A stretch of DNA of 64,000 nt from Acanthosepion lycidas (GCA_963932145.1 OZ010571.1:154127798-154191797); one strand, 5' to 3'. Counted from the first letter of the stretch, positions 50,820 through 64,000 are shown. A program made the numbers and translations. The notes: generated by a model not told the origin, from the letters alone.

Positions 50820-52600
50820 CCAGGAGTTAGGACTGGGTCCCGAATTTTAAACAGACTATTTCATAAATGACCTGCTGGGGTTCAAATACTGTTGTTCCCT
50901 GCCATTATGAAGACACAAATAGGGACATAAAGAGGATTTGATTCAAGGAGTTTTGTGTCTGATATAACACCTCAGAATGACAGCTCCAGGTAAAGACAAC
51001 CATGTTGAAATAGAGCATCCACTAGTCAATCACAGTATTGGAAATTAAATAAATAAATTCATGCAGAGTAGAATCAACAACAGAATGCATATTGAATGCA
51101 ATGCATTCTATAGAACAAGCTCTCAATGAGTCATAGGCAAGTATTGTGATTTGATTGAAAAAATCTATAGAACCTGCTATAGAATTCAATCATATCATTT
51201 ACATACCCATTGCCTTGAAAATTATAAGGGGTAGATTGGCTAGTGGAAATATTTTCTCATACCCATTGACAGGAATAAAGTAATTCTGTCCAAATGTATG
51301 AATGCTAGCATGCCAAAAACAGCAAATAACTGATAGCAAAATCCAAGACGTAATATCTAGATGAGCAAAAGAGAAAGGAAAGCAAGAGAATTCATCTGTT
51401 ATAGTAAAGATCAATTAGTTGAAGTTGATGGCAAAGCTCCTTTAAAATCAACACTTTTGCTTTGATCAAATGTGATATGCAAGGTTGATGTAGCTGTGAT
51501 TTGTACTAAGTACAAATGTGTATGAAGCAAAAACTCTTAGTTCATTGTTCTAATAAAGTATAGCATTCACAGGTCTAACAAAGAGAGTTGTGAAATTTAA
51601 TCAACACATCTCAACTTCTTAAAATCAAACATGAATACCATGGATTTCTCAACAGTAAAAAGGGTAAAACAGCTTCCAGTTAAGTAGTGTCTCAACCTGT
51701 GCAAAACCTCCACAATAGTATATGCCTCCTTTTCTCTTACCAAGTGTTTTTGTTTGCTAGCATGTAATCTCTTTGTAAAGAAAGCCACTGGTTTACTTGA
51801 TTGATTTAAAGTAGCAGCAATAGTGTGATCCAATTCATCTGCCTTTATATAAAAAGGGAATTCTTACATCAATAAAATGTGTCACATCATTTTCTAGCTC
51901 AATTTTAAAGCATTCAAATGCCTTTTCAGCTATCATGGGTGGCAAAAATGTCTCAATTTGCATAAAAGGATCAATTTTCATAGAGTAATTAGCAATCCTT
52001 TAGAAATAATACAAGAATATACCTATAGCACAATGTTGTGATTTCATGACCTGAGCAAGTGCTTTTAGAAGCTGAAGCTTTTCTGGAGCAGAAATAGCCA
52101 AAAGATTCACAAGTTACAGGGAAGATGCACTTATTACGATTTTAAGTCAAATTAAAACATCACACCAGTTTCAGTATATCTCCTGATGTTTTGCCTCATT
52201 TTGATTCACAAATGGTTATATTTTCTAGGTAAGTAAATGGATCAGAAAAACTATTGTTGACAATGAATTTGTGCTGGAAATAGGCAATTCTATTGGTTAT
52301 TTGAAATGGAATCCTCAAAAGCAGTTTAAAATTTGTCTTCATCAAATATTAGGATTTGATGACAAGTAGATTCCAAATCAATTATATTAAAGAATTAATA
52401 TTGGGCCACAGTGTTTGCCAGTTTCTCAATTCTTAGTAGGGTATAAGCTTCTAACAGTGTGAAATCATTCACAGTCTGTGAGTAATCAATTACTATTCTT
52501 TTTTTTGTGTGTGTGTGTGTGTTGCTCATTAAGGGTTACTACAATTTGAGCTCACTAAGAGAAAATGCTTGGATTAATTATCCATTTTGCAAGTAACCAC
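50820..52600 (-). mobile_element. Degenerate Ty3/Gypsy pol (RT-RNase H-integrase)
   Basis: In minus-strand order: IANYSMKIDPFMQIETF and AFECFKIELENDVTHFIDV (end of RT and connection), then IAATLNQSSKPVAFFTKRLH, LVREKEAYTIVEVLHRLRHY and LTGSCFTLFTVEKSMVFMFD (RNase H, 51597-51833). Next come FTITDEFSCFPFSFAHLDIT (integrase core, about 51340-51414) and a scrap resembling LPDALHSIRSLL near 51100. The order and motifs are those of Gypsy pol. Many stops and shifts show a dead element; LTRs were not found. Confidence 0.8.
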
Positions 52601-53329
52601 TTCACTTCAGTTACAATAAAGCTGTTTTTTTTTCTAGAGAACTATATTTCCTTAAGTTAGTAGCTACTGAGCTAATAATTATTGGTAAAAGTAGCAAGAT
52701 ATCTAAGAGAAGAAACAGAAAAGGTAGCCAATGCCCACACATTTAATGGAGGTTTCTCTCTACCAAAATTTACACAGATGCGCTGATGTTGTTTCATAAA
52801 GTCCTGTCTAAAGATAACAGTGATAAGACCAGACAAGCAGCCTTACATTTTAATAGAGATGCCCTCTCTTCTATGTATTCATCAAACAATAGCTAACAGT
52901 CATAGAGCACAATGAAATTAATACCAGAGATACAGAAATAGAATCTAGATATGTGCATAAATATAGCCTTCAAACAAGGGATCAGCATATAAAGTGTTGT
53001 AACCTCACTTCCTATTTAATTTCATCCAAGTAGTAGCAGTAGATAAAATTTCTGAGGTAACTGCCATCACAGTAACAGTTGGAGACTGAAATACAACAGA
53101 TTTTCCTAGTCTCCATTAATGACATACATTTGCAAAATCTCCTCTTTGTCAAATCTATTACAAAATACAGAAGAAAGCATAAGTAATCAACAAAATTACA
53201 CAAATTAATTTTAAAATTATTATTTTAGTTTCATGTAAACTGAATCAATTTCAAATACTTGTCTAACATTTTGTTGTGAGGAAAAATTTAAATCATGACA
53301 AGTGTATTGGATAAATATTAACAGAAACA

Positions 53330-53900
53330 GAACTTATCCAATAAATAATCAAATGAAAATGACAAGATGCTAATGAGGAAAAAGGATAATAAAAGAACAA
53401 GTCCAGAATGACAGATGGTGATTGACATTGCATTTAAATTTTTGAAGATTGTAGATGACAGGGAAGCAAGAAACCAGAAGAGAATTCCACAGGTGAGAAG
53501 TATGAGAGAAGAAACTATTAAAATAAAACTTACAGTTATATCTAGTGTTTCAAGAGTAAAATGGTGAGATCTAGTTGCCAAATCTAGTGGTAATCATAAA
53601 TTCATGCAGTCAAGGTACCAACAATGAAAGCTCATTAGAACAATTTATATGAAAATATTTATTTAAAAAAAACAAAACAAAAAAAAACAGGGAAAATCAC
53701 ATCACAGCAGTGGGAAAGTGATTGAAGTCAAGATGCCAGCTCATGACTGATAACATTACAGACCTTCTTTGGATTTTGTTGAGGATCTTGAGATATATAG
53801 CAAGAGTACCAGACCAAATATGCCAGTAATATTCAGTTGTTTTAAATCTAAATAAAATTTTAAATAAGGACTGATAACTACTGTAATATGATTATCTGCT
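53330..53900. repeat. Unnamed interspersed repeat, copy A
   Basis: It shares several blocks with 63500-63860: ggataataaaagaaca/ggacaataaaagaaca, gcatttaaatttttgaagat, and gaagcaagaa.cc.gaagaga. The strand and class are unknown; it may be antisense LINE sequence. Confidence 0.6.
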
Positions 53901-56900
53901 AATTAGAGAACCTGCCAAAATTATGAGTGGCAACAACTCATGTAAGAAAATCATTTTTAAGGTAGTCTTTTACAAAACAACAACAACAACATTGTATCTA
54001 TTTCAAAATTTAATTAAATGATTTCATATCAGGGAGAGTTTAACATGAGAAGAATGACTAAGCTTATCTCGTTATTCTTTTTTGTATTGGTCTGACTTGT
54101 GATCTGAAATAGAGATAATTATTGTTTTATAAAGGCTATTTGAAATGTGATCTTGTAAAGAGATGAATCATTAGCAAACTGATACTGAAAATGGTAGGAG
54201 GCAGGTTAAAATTATCATAATCCTGAGTAAATGTATAAGAAGAGATTCATGCTGAAATTAATGGCAGAACAACCAGTCAATAGTAAATGTTCACACAAAT
54301 TATGTGCTTGGTCAATTATGCCTGGTATTTTCAGTGTTGAATTGTCCTGATCAATTGCCTATGATTATTGCCCTGAACTATCAATATAACGCCTACATTG
54401 GTAAGGTAAGAAAGAAAGAAAGAAAGAAAGAAAGAAAAAAAGAAAGAAAAAAAGAAAGAAAAAAAAGAAAGAAAAAAAGAAAGAAAAAAAAGCAAAAACA
54501 AAAAAGAAAATGCAGATGGAAAAGAGATTCAAAACATTTTACAGATTTTATAAATAAAACTTATAACTCTCAAATAAATGACAGATTCTATGCTTAAGAT
54601 AAATCCCCTATGGTTACTAGTGTTCAAATTTCTTAGCAGAAGTATTCTCACTATGAGGTTAGTTTTTAGTTTCATTTTAGACATTTTAAAATTTTAATTG
54701 GAATATTGAGCATTTTTGACTGAGCTGAATACAGGCAGTACATTTGATTTTTATCAATTTTATAAATTTCATTGTTGCTATATTTATTATCATTTTTTCA
54801 ATAAAAAACAAAAACATTATTTGTCAGTTCAGATAATGATATAAAACATCCTTGGCAATAACTAGGAAAATATAGAATCTCCTTGCTAATGATGATCTAT
54901 TGGATATTTTTAAAAAGTAATATTCAATTAATAAATGAAGTGAACAATGATTTCTAAATCCAAATATACAAATTTTTATGAGAGTGCTGTCAAAATCCTT
55001 TTACTGCACTTGTTTCCAATATAGGCTTACAATACAACCCGGTTTAGTAATGATAGTCTCCAGTTTAAGGTCCTAATGCATGCTAAATATATAAAATATC
55101 AGTATTTATATGTGTGTATGTAGAAGAGAGAGACCTGAAACTTAAGGTGTTGGATCATAAAAACACTTTATTATGTAACAAAACTAAATTTATAAATTTA
55201 AAACTGTCCCTGTTTAAACATTGAAAATGATGATAAGCCTATTCAAATTATTACTCATCATTTATGTAAACAAACCACAATTTACCCAATGATATTTAAC
55301 CATTTCTTTTCAATTGATGCACTTATAATCTAAATTGCCCAAAATGGGTTTGTCTCTAATAATAGGGTCAATATCTGAAAAGATGACATTTTTTATAAAA
55401 TAATAGACAAAATTAATTTTTTCACCAGAAAATCACTGAAATATTTTGTAATTATTTTTACCTGTAAAGATATCTGCAGTAACAATTGCTTGTTGACACC
55501 ATGTCTCAAGTTAAAGTTTCATTAAATGTTGCTAAGTTAATAGTAATTTCAGTGAATTTAACTTGCATAACTCTAATGTTTAAAAAGATATCCATTCAAA
55601 TCAATGATTTCAATCAATCTTTTGTACTCATTTTTTCAGAGACAACAAATGTGATCATAAAACCAATTATCTAGTAGAACATGTGATATCAATAATATTT
55701 TGCTGAATGATACCACCATATATCTTAGCTTTATAATTCAGCATATTCTCTTTTATTCATACAATACATCTAAAATGCTTGTATGTTACGTATTTCTGGC
55801 ATAAAAAGAAAATAAACAGTAAATAACATTTGTAGATAATGAATAAGAGTTTTATTTAAAATAAATACCCTGAGAAATATTTGAGTACTGATGTTTTTGT
55901 CCATTGTTATTCAGTTTGGAAAAATTCAAGGATGAACAAAGAAGAAAGCATGATATGATTATAATATTTCTCTAAATTCAAATTAAATTAAAATTTTCTT
56001 TTAATTTTTGGATTTCTAAAGATTTCTTAGCTTGAAGGTGAAGTTACCACTTCACCTTCAAACTGAGAAATCATTAGCAATCCAAAAATTAAAAAAAAAA
56101 AAATTGACAATGTCAACATTCCATGGAAGAAATCAGTTTCTCCAAAGAATGACTAATTCATTATCCTTTCTACTGAAGTGTTTCAATTTAGTCATCATTT
56201 ATCAACATTCAACACATCTGACCATCTTTAAACTAAGCTTTTACTTAGGATATTTGATCTCCTTCAAATAATCTTATTTAAATTTTAGGAGATTTGTAGT
56301 TACCTGAAATGTGCTATTTATCTGAAATAATCTATCACCTGGAGTCTAAAGCTTGCAAATTGCCTAAACTTTTCCCTTTTTTGTTTAATGTTTTTTTTTA
56401 TTTTACAAACCTAGCATAAAATGTTTTAATATACACATGAAAGAAGTAAATAAACACTAATTTCCCTAATCAACATGCATCCATATTTTTTTTAACAAGT
56501 ATCATTGAGATAAATGCAATCAGGTTAAAGAGGAATGGATAAATATGAAAATGAACAGATTGAAAAGAACATAGAAGTAGTTGGTATGCACAAAAAGATC
56601 AAAGAAAGAGAAGGACAGAAAATATGCTCTTAGCCAGAATCTATAAAATCTAAAGAGAGAAACAGTCATCATTAAAACAGGCAAGGTATTGCAAGGATGG
56701 AATGAGTACATAGGTGAAGACTTTCATATAGGTACAACCACTAATTCAGTATAGATCAGGTTTAAAATGAAAAAGCTTTCTTGAAGCTTTTATTTTAGCT
56801 TTAATTGAAAGCTAAAGGATTTAAAATTTACTATTTCCAGTAAGCAAAATACTCTGTGGTGTATTTCAAACAGAAATTATATTGATCAGAATTGATTCTC

Positions 56901-58059
56901 AGCTTTAAAAATCTTCCAAAGATAAAATATATATTTCTGAACGTTATTTGAGGAAAATTAGCAAAGTTAAAATTAAATTAATCTGATGTGAAACAAATAT
57001 TACTTACTTATAACATAAAATGTTGTATACAAACATTTCTTAACTATGGGGTCTTGCTTTTCTGACATGTTAATCGATTTATTGATAGTCGAATGTGTTC
57101 ATAGTTAATTATGGTGGATCAGATGATAAAATTCATATGAGGAGATTTTTTTTTCACCATTTTTTCACCATAAGGGCGGGGACAACTCTTAAAACACATG
57201 ACTTTTAATGATAGATTTATCAATTTGTACATCCATATTTCATAAATTCTGCACATAATTACACATACAAAAACAAGTCAAAATTCTTTTAAAAATATTC
57301 GAGGTTGTCAGATTATCAGAGGTTGTAATAAGGTTTACAATATAAGATTAGTAAATATAGTTTTACTTAATAACAATATTTCATAAGAATTATCACATTG
57401 AAAATGAATTTTAATAGATTTAAAAACTTCATAAATTATTCAATTTAAAATGTAAAAAAATATTCATAAAAGCAATTAAAAGCTTCTCTAATTAAATAAT
57501 TTCTTAGTTTTATTGTTCTTTTTATTTTTTTGATTCAGAACAGATTTTTGGTAAGACTGGGTCCAATTTTTCAAAAATATGGTGATTTAAATTCTTCAAA
57601 GAATTCTGTTTTTAACTAATATAGTCACTAAAAATTATGTTGAATTTCTCAAGTTTTCATAAACTTAAGAGGATGAAACACAAGTAAAAAAAAAAAAATT
57701 TTACCAAGATTTTCTAATTAAAAAAAAAATTTTTCAAAATAATTTTATTCATTTGTGAGTAAACGCTGAAATTTTAATTAAAATCTCACAAGTGATTTTT
57801 GCAAGAATTTCCAAATTAATGTGTATGCAAAAAAGTGGCCCAAATTTGCTATGCTAAAAGTTAGTACAACCACTGAGGCAAGAAAAACAAGTTTTTTTTA
57901 ATCAAAATTTCGAACGTTCTAAAAAGGAGTAAAAAATTTAATTAAATAATCCAAAAAGACTCTTAATAATAACAGAATGATTTTGATGATAAAACTGTTT
58001 TCATTACGTTTGGAGCATGTTTTCATCATGGCATGCTGATTTTTTAGCATTTTCGTGGA
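53901..58059. other. Non-coding A/T-rich DNA with (GAAA)n tract
   Basis: The only clear feature is the GAAA run at 54412-54490. A short palindrome at 56031-56058 (cttgaaggtgaagttaccac facing cttcaccttcaa) is also visible. No gene or ASH1L exon was recognised. Confidence 0.5.
54412..54490. repeat. (GAAA)n microsatellite
   Basis: An imperfect run of about 19 GAAA units. The lysine-rich frame it creates is an artefact of the repeat. Confidence 0.95.
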
Positions 58060-58900
58060 GACTTTCATAACATCAGAGGTGACAAGCCTATCTAAATTAA
58101 GATAGATAATGGTCTAATTTAGGAACAAAGCTAGACGAGACTGTCACATTGACAGCCTTAGATGACTTTGGGATTGACAAGGTTATTAAAGTGATAAATG
58201 AAAATCTACAATAGTTAAGAATTATAGGAGAATCTAAGTAGATCAATTTTCATGGCCCTAACAAACAAACCGAGTACAAATGAATGCAAGTTTCACCAAA
58301 ATTCAAGCTTAATGAACCACATAGAAATCTAATAATTATAAATTCTAATAAATAAAGCTTGTAACAGAATAAAATCAGAAATAAAGGAAGTACAATGTGG
58401 CTTTGTTCAAGATGATGGAACAATAAATAATATGTTCATGGTCAGTATGATGTCAGAAAGAGCAGTAAAAATGCATTGGCTGATAACTGTGCATCATAGA
58501 TTAACACAAAAAATCTTCTTGAAATATTAGGAAAGCTTGATCTACATGGAAAGAATATATAATTCATATAGGAAACAAAAAGCTTGTATGAAATAGCGAA
58601 TGAGTATTTAATGAATACACTAAAATTGATATAGAAGTGCAGAACAGATTTGTTTTTTCACTACATTTATTTGATGTATCAACAAACATAACCCTAACAA
58701 CATAAACTTACACAAAAGAAAATGGGTTAATGCAAGATTCAGAAGAAAAACTAAAACAGCTACAAGGTAGTCAATTAAACCAAAAAGAAAGGACTAAATA
58801 TGAATTGTAAGCAGGATTCAAGTGGTTGAGCAGCAAGCACTGTTCATCAGAACAGGTGTTGTTCTTTGGGAAGAGAAGGATAAAGAAAAAAATCTGGAAA
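58060..58900 (+). mobile_element. LINE reverse-transcriptase, central part (interrupted copy)
   Basis: Plus-strand pieces include RIKSEIKEVQCGFVQDDGTI, NNMFMVSMMSERAVK and KACMK. They correspond to the Q-x-GF-x-x-x-x-G-T-x-(D/N)-(A/N)-(I/M)-F-x-(I/V) palm motif and the following fingers of LINE reverse transcriptases. Stops are numerous. The element continues at 59830-60490 after an interruption. Confidence 0.65.
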
Positions 58901-59154
58901 AGTAAAATAAAATAAAATAAAACAATTGTTAATATCAGGGTGGTTTCATTTAAATCATACTAATTTAATGATATCTCTCTTCAAGTTTTAGTACACAAGA
59001 GAAAAAAAAAATCAATGCTGAAAGTCAATACTAAGTTTTATATTTTACAGAGAGTCAATAATGAGTTTTATATTATAGTTACATTGTAAACATAACTCCC
59101 TTAGTAAATACTAAGAAAGAAATATTTTTTCATAAAACCAATAAGTAGCTGGTG

Positions 59155-59790
59155 ATGTATTAAAAGTGCACATCCCACTTGAATACAGTGAGGACTGGTA
59201 AAAACTGTATGTGCATGTATGCAAGTTTCCAGGCCAACATACATACATATTTTTTTTTTAAGCTTTTCACCCCAAGCAAGGTGGGAGTACTACTAGCACG
59301 CAAGGGGTTACAGAGAGTGGGAGCAAGAGTAAAGAGGCGTGAAAGAGGAAAGGATAAATAATAATAATCTTTGGAACCGAATTTGCGAGATGCAATCCGT
59401 TGTTTCATTGAATCAGCAAATAGTGACATTGCTTCATTGACGACATGCTTGCACTCATTATGGGCTGAGACAAAGAGACGTCTGTTGCAATCTGACATGT
59501 CACTACGATATAGGCGGAAGAAGTGATTCCTATGGGCAATGGTAGCTGAGCAAGCAGTAGAGAACCAAGGGGATGAGCGTGATTTAACCTTATATTTCCT
59601 TGCATGGATGAAAGCCTCAATTCCAGCTTTTAACCAGGAGGAGACCATGGAAATGCATTTTTGAATGTAGAGATTAAAGACCACATTCCAGGGGACATCA
59701 AGAAGGAAATCACGGAATGAGTCCCAGTCTGCTCGTTGATAACGGAAAAATGTAAAGATGCATAAATTTTCCATTTGCTAAACTTTTCCC
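59155..59790 (-). mobile_element. Minus-strand LINE fragment inserted in another LINE
   Basis: A 204-codon open frame (59160-59774) begins the homologous part with YQRADWDSFRDFLLDVPW, then HARKYKVKSRSSPWFSTACS, ATIAHRNHFFRLYRSDMSD, ARRLFVSAHNECK-like and ASRKFGSKDYY. This is the endonuclease-to-RT linker of LINE proteins (SPWF-x-x-x-C-x-x-A and K-x-GS-(R/K)D-(F/W)). The frame then runs into unrelated repeat sequence. No RT follows, so it is a fragment; its long open frame suggests a fairly recent insertion. Confidence 0.75.
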
Positions 59791-59829
59791 ACAATCTTTG
59801 TGCTTAATTAGGAAAAATTTGCACTTGTC

Positions 59830-60490
59830 AGAAACTTGGAACTTCCCCGAATCTACTAAAAAGACAGACTTTATGGTGGTAAGAAAAATGTACAACACGT
59901 GAATCAAACATTATGTATGTTAAAATTAAACAAATACAGAAATTCAATTATTTGGGCAATATAATAACAAAGAAAACAAGAAATTCAAAGGCAAACAGAA
60001 ATAGTGAATGATACTTTTCAACAACTGAGTAAGGGATTAAAAATAACATTACAAATTTAGAAAAGAGTGCTGGACTACTATGTAATGCCTATCCACCTAT
60101 ATGGCAGTGAAAGCTGGTTAATTTTGTTGCAAGTTAAAAAGACTATAAATGCAATTATAATAATGTAGAGAATATCATAGACAGAGCATATGACAAATGA
60201 GGAAGTTTTAAGAATAAAACCTACAAAGAAATTGTTGATTACAATCAGAAAGAGGTGGCTGAAAAGTTTTGGAGATATGATGAGGAAAGAAGGCTTGGAG
60301 AATTTAGTACTCATAGTAAACAGCAAAGACAAGAGAAGCAGAGGAAAGTAATCTACTTGACAATTCTGAGCAAATGGATAGAGGAATAATGCCACAAAGA
60401 CAAAGAGAAGTTATAAAAAAAAAAAAAATATTAACAAGAGTAACAAAAGAGAAGAAACAGTGGAGAATGATAATTACCTATATCCAGAAT
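59830..60490 (+). mobile_element. LINE RT, C-terminal part (resumes after interruption)
   Basis: It contains KKTDFMVVRK (about 59857), IQKFNYLGNII, SESWLILLQVKKTINAII, NEEVLRIKPTKKLLITIRKR and KSFGDMMRKEGLENLVLIVN. These match the sequential blocks T-x-x-M-(V/I)-V, F-x-YLG-x-x-I, (G)SE-x-W, E-(E)VL-R and RK-x-x-x-(F/L)-x-GH-(I/M)-x-R of LINE endonuclease-RT proteins. It completes the copy begun at 58060. Confidence 0.72.
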
Positions 60491-63480
60491 GGACATGTCA
60501 CAATGAGAGAGCGAGAGATCATCCAGTTACTGCTAGAAGCTAATTTTTCTTCTGCATACAATACTTCATCAACCATATGTTTAACAAATTAATTACAATT
60601 AAGTAATCAGCATACTAATATTATACTCATATATCTCATTTCAAATAAAAATTTATTTAACAATAAAAAAAATAATTTTGACCGTTATCTATTTATATTT
60701 AACCAATCAATGATTTCACAACATAATTCATTCATTACAAACCTGAAATATAATCTTCATTACATTAATAATTCATATTAGCTGATTTTTATTATTTGTA
60801 ATATTTCATATAAATTATCATTTTAGCAAATAAAAATTAACATCATTAAATATTTTATTAAATTTTAGCTCTAGTCAAAAATTAAAATACCTCATCTAAA
60901 TTCAGAAAACTAAAGATTAAAATTATAATAAAATAGCAATTAATTTTATTATTTATAATTATTAAAATTATCATATTTTAAAAAGGTTTTTAAAATTTAG
61001 TGATAGATAAGAGTAAACAAAGGCATTGTCTTTCTTATACTTATTTGATTTTCATATTTTATGATCATAAATGTATTTTATTATTACTATTTTCATTAAT
61101 ATGAAATTAAAAGTTATGCATATTCATTTTTAACAATTATTTTCATATTATTTCTGAATAATATTGATTTTGAAGATTATGAAAGGAAAATATATTTAAT
61201 ATTGCTAAAATAGCTAAGAAAAAGATTGTTTTTTGTTGTTAGATGGCCCTAAGAGCATTTAGTTTTATATTCACTGGTAAAGATTGTTTATGATTGTGTC
61301 ATGATAACTATCATGAGTCTGCATTTTATTTTTAATTCTCATATTGAAAATAAAAGAAAACAAGCAACAATTTCAGCCTATTCATTTTTTTTAAATTTAT
61401 TTGGAGAAAGGTAAAAATGCAATTTAAATGCAAAAGGCAGCTCCGTGCAGTTTATAGAGAAAATACTGTGAATGATCTCATGGTGTCAAAAGTACTTTGT
61501 AAAGTTTCATGTTCAAGATTTTTTTGTTGGTTTAAAGTAAAGAAGCTGAAGTGAATAGTAATGAAATGATGACATTATTTTAAGGTAATCAATATTATAT
61601 AATGTGAGAGATAAACAAAATACTGAAAATATCCAAATCAAGGGTTAAAAATTATTTGCACCATTTTGGTTAGCCTAATCACTATAGCAAATAAAATCTA
61701 TTGGGCTATATTTCCATCTAAAAGATTTTAAAACAAATTATAACAAACAATGAAAAATGGATACTTTATGACAATATAATCCATTTTCACCAATGCTAAA
61801 TGTAAACACCTTAGACCACAATACTACATTTCTAAAAATGAAAAATTCTGACTGGTGATGAAAATGGATACTTTATAAAAGAGACCATGGACACAAGCAA
61901 AATAAAACCAAAGTAAAACTTTCATTCAAAGATGTTTTTTGTAAGGAAGACTTCTATATTATGAACTCCTCTCAGAGATTCAAATTACTGATTCAAACAA
62001 GTACTATTCCCAATTAGACTAAATTAAGGAAGCAAGTAGTGAAAAGTGTGCATCTGTAATGTTAAGAGGAAGGACATAATATTTTATCAGAAAATTACAA
62101 TACATGTTTCTTTGGTGACCAGGTGCAAAAACTGTCACAGGCAGATTAGGAAGATTTTACTCTTCCATAGCATATGCAAGATATTTCACCTTCAAATTAC
62201 AATTTATTCTGATATTTACATAATTCTCTTAATGAAAAATAATTTCAACTATCTGAGAGACTGTAAAAAGTACTTAGAACAATTCCTTGTTCAGGAAGAT
62301 CAAAATTCAAGAAGAGTGAACTTATAAAGTTGACTTAAAGATGGCATAGGATAGTGGTACCAACCTAATTATGTTAATAATATCCAAAGCAAAAAAAAAA
62401 AAAAAAGTCTTATTTTTATTAGTTTATTATGATTATATAACACTGAATATATAATTACTATGATTATATAACACTGAATATATTTTAAAATAAATTAAAT
62501 AATATAAGTATTACATATTTGGATGATTTATTTTCACAATATTTTCTAAACTTTAAATAGAATTTTCTTTTTACATATTTGCTAGATATTGAATCAGTAA
62601 TTTTATCTGATCCAATCATAATGCAAATCAATAATTCAAAATACTGAACCCAAATAAAATCAGTTTTACAAATCTGATGTAATAAACTAACTTTGTAAAC
62701 TGAACTCAATAAGAAATGCTTAAGGATATATAATTAATCATACTTGAATAATTCCTTACACATTCTTAACACTGAATACAAATTTGCAATGTATCTTTTT
62801 CTACATGATAATTTAACAAATGACAGAACATTCATATAAAATGAATATGACTTTCTATTGATACCATAACAAAAACATTCTAAAATTGCCTTGTTAGCAA
62901 ATGACTGTTTTTCATTGTATGCTTAAAAATATGGTTTACTTCCAGGTATGGCTAAATCCTTGTATGTGCATATGTAAAATAGACAAAAAATATTTGAACT
63001 ACATGATGATTAATACATTACCAACATTTTTTAATTGAAATATTAATAGGTAAAAATATGCTACTAAGATTAGAACTATAATTTACTCATATGATCATAA
63101 AATTTGCATAAAATGTGCAAGTATATAAAAAGAAAACCATTTTTTTTGCTACCTTAACAAAATTCTTTAAATATATGTATTATTTTAGGTTGGCATTAGC
63201 CAATGTTATTTTCTTTTCAGATTCTTGTTTACTGAGTAGGTTTCTGTTTCCTTCTGATTTGCATTTATTTCCTGGCAATATATTTTTTAAATAATATAAA
63301 TCCTATATAAAAAAAATGGATGTCAATAGAAACAAACATTTTACAAAATATTTTTGAAGTATACATTTCGTTATTGTCAGGTGATTCTTCAATACTACAA
63401 CCAATATTTGATGTAGTCTGAATCTATGGTCAACCATAAACATGTCAATAAAATCAATCACTTTAAATAAATGATGCTTG
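60491..63480. other. Non-coding, very A/T-rich DNA
   Basis: No gene or element is recognised. A short direct duplication of tatgattatataacactgaa lies at about 62437 and 62459. Confidence 0.5.
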
Positions 63481-63499
63481 AGCTTACATTCATAATTAG

Positions 63500-63860
63500 A
63501 GGGCTTATTTTAAGCAAGGCAATAAAGCCACTAAGATGCAAGGGGGGTTACTGAGAAAAAATACCATTATTTAGGAGAGAGGACAATAAAAGAACAGAAG
63601 ATAGTGATTTGCATTCCATTTAAATTTTTGAAGATCAAAATTCATGGGGAAGTAAGAAGCCGGAAGAGAGTTTCACAAGCAAGAAGTGCAATGGAAGAAA
63701 CTTAGTGTAGAAATTATGGTTACATCTAGCAATTTCAACTGTAAATTGATGAAACCTTGCCGCCAATCTAGTACTGTACTTAAATACATAAAGTCTAGGT
63801 ACCAAAGCGGAAAGTTCATCAGAACAATTACCATAAAATATATGGAAATTAGAAATTATT
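63500..63860. repeat. Unnamed interspersed repeat, copy B
   Basis: Shares blocks with 53330-53900 (ggacaataaaagaacagaag, tttgcattccatttaaattt, gaagtaagaagccggaagag, aaagcggaaagttcatcaga). It also begins with the aaggcaataaagccactaag motif seen at 20578. Confidence 0.6.
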
Positions 63861-64000
63861 ACATATATTTATCATTTTCTTTCCACTGAGAAATTATACA
63901 TCCTATAAAAGATTTTAAAAATTTATGTCTATCATTAAGATAAAATAATATACTTACTAATTAAAATTATGTTAAAACTAAATGTTATTAATAACAGTTT

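Noticed and set aside
53012..53203. 63-codon minus-strand Cys-rich frame
   Set aside because: No cysteine spacing of a known domain and no homologous context; chance frame in A/T-rich DNA.
54304..54597. 97-codon lysine-rich frame
   Set aside because: It is produced by the GAAA microsatellite.

Overview
This window is animal nuclear DNA: strongly A/T-rich, intron-rich, and full of microsatellites and decayed transposable elements. It contains one recognisable host gene, the 3' half of an ASH1L (absent, small or homeotic 1-like) histone methyltransferase gene on the minus strand. The dense LINE, SINE and Tc1/mariner load, long introns and 5S-type SINEs point to an invertebrate, most likely a mollusc and quite possibly a coleoid cephalopod. 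That taxonomic call is inference and was not tested by a search.

ASH1L (16553-48566, minus). I could join 21 exons with consensus GT/AG borders into one open frame of 1000 codons plus a stop. In order they encode a linker, the AWS domain, the SET domain, the post-SET motif, an AT-hook-like basic patch, a bromodomain, a PHD finger, a BAH domain, a low-complexity tail and a conserved C-terminus. Every junction keeps phase, and the total of 3004 bases is exactly one split-codon base plus 1001 codons. The long N-terminal part known from ASH1L proteins is not here. The first exon seen opens in mid-codon and the next 15.4 kb upstream has no exon I can recognise, so the gene continues beyond base 64000. 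Two exons are easy to miss: a 55-base exon at 32727-32781, and the terminal exon at 16553-16696, whose true frame is shorter than the competing frame.

Mobile DNA inside the gene. Introns hold an internally deleted LTR retrotransposon (30079-32653), an almost full-length mariner relic with both terminal repeats (37509-38699), a 5S-rRNA-headed SINE (36548-36950), a 95-base palindromic MITE (42050-42144), LINE fragments (18305-19015 and 40560-41010), a tRNA-type SINE (about 23020-23370), a possible mariner scrap (35585-36060) and a CpG-rich block (26930-27400).

Flanks. Downstream of the gene (1-16200) are a truncated MITE, a 384-base Tc1-like element, two foldback structures (5468-6041 and 6235-7485), several SINEs and A/T or purine-rich DNA. 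Upstream (48567-64000) are a foldback (50304-50580), a degenerate Ty3/Gypsy pol on the minus strand (50820-52600), two copies of an unnamed repeat (53330-53900 and 63500-63860), and a plus-strand LINE interrupted by a minus-strand fragment of another LINE (58060-60490). No rRNA or functional tRNA gene, CRISPR array or second host protein gene was found.
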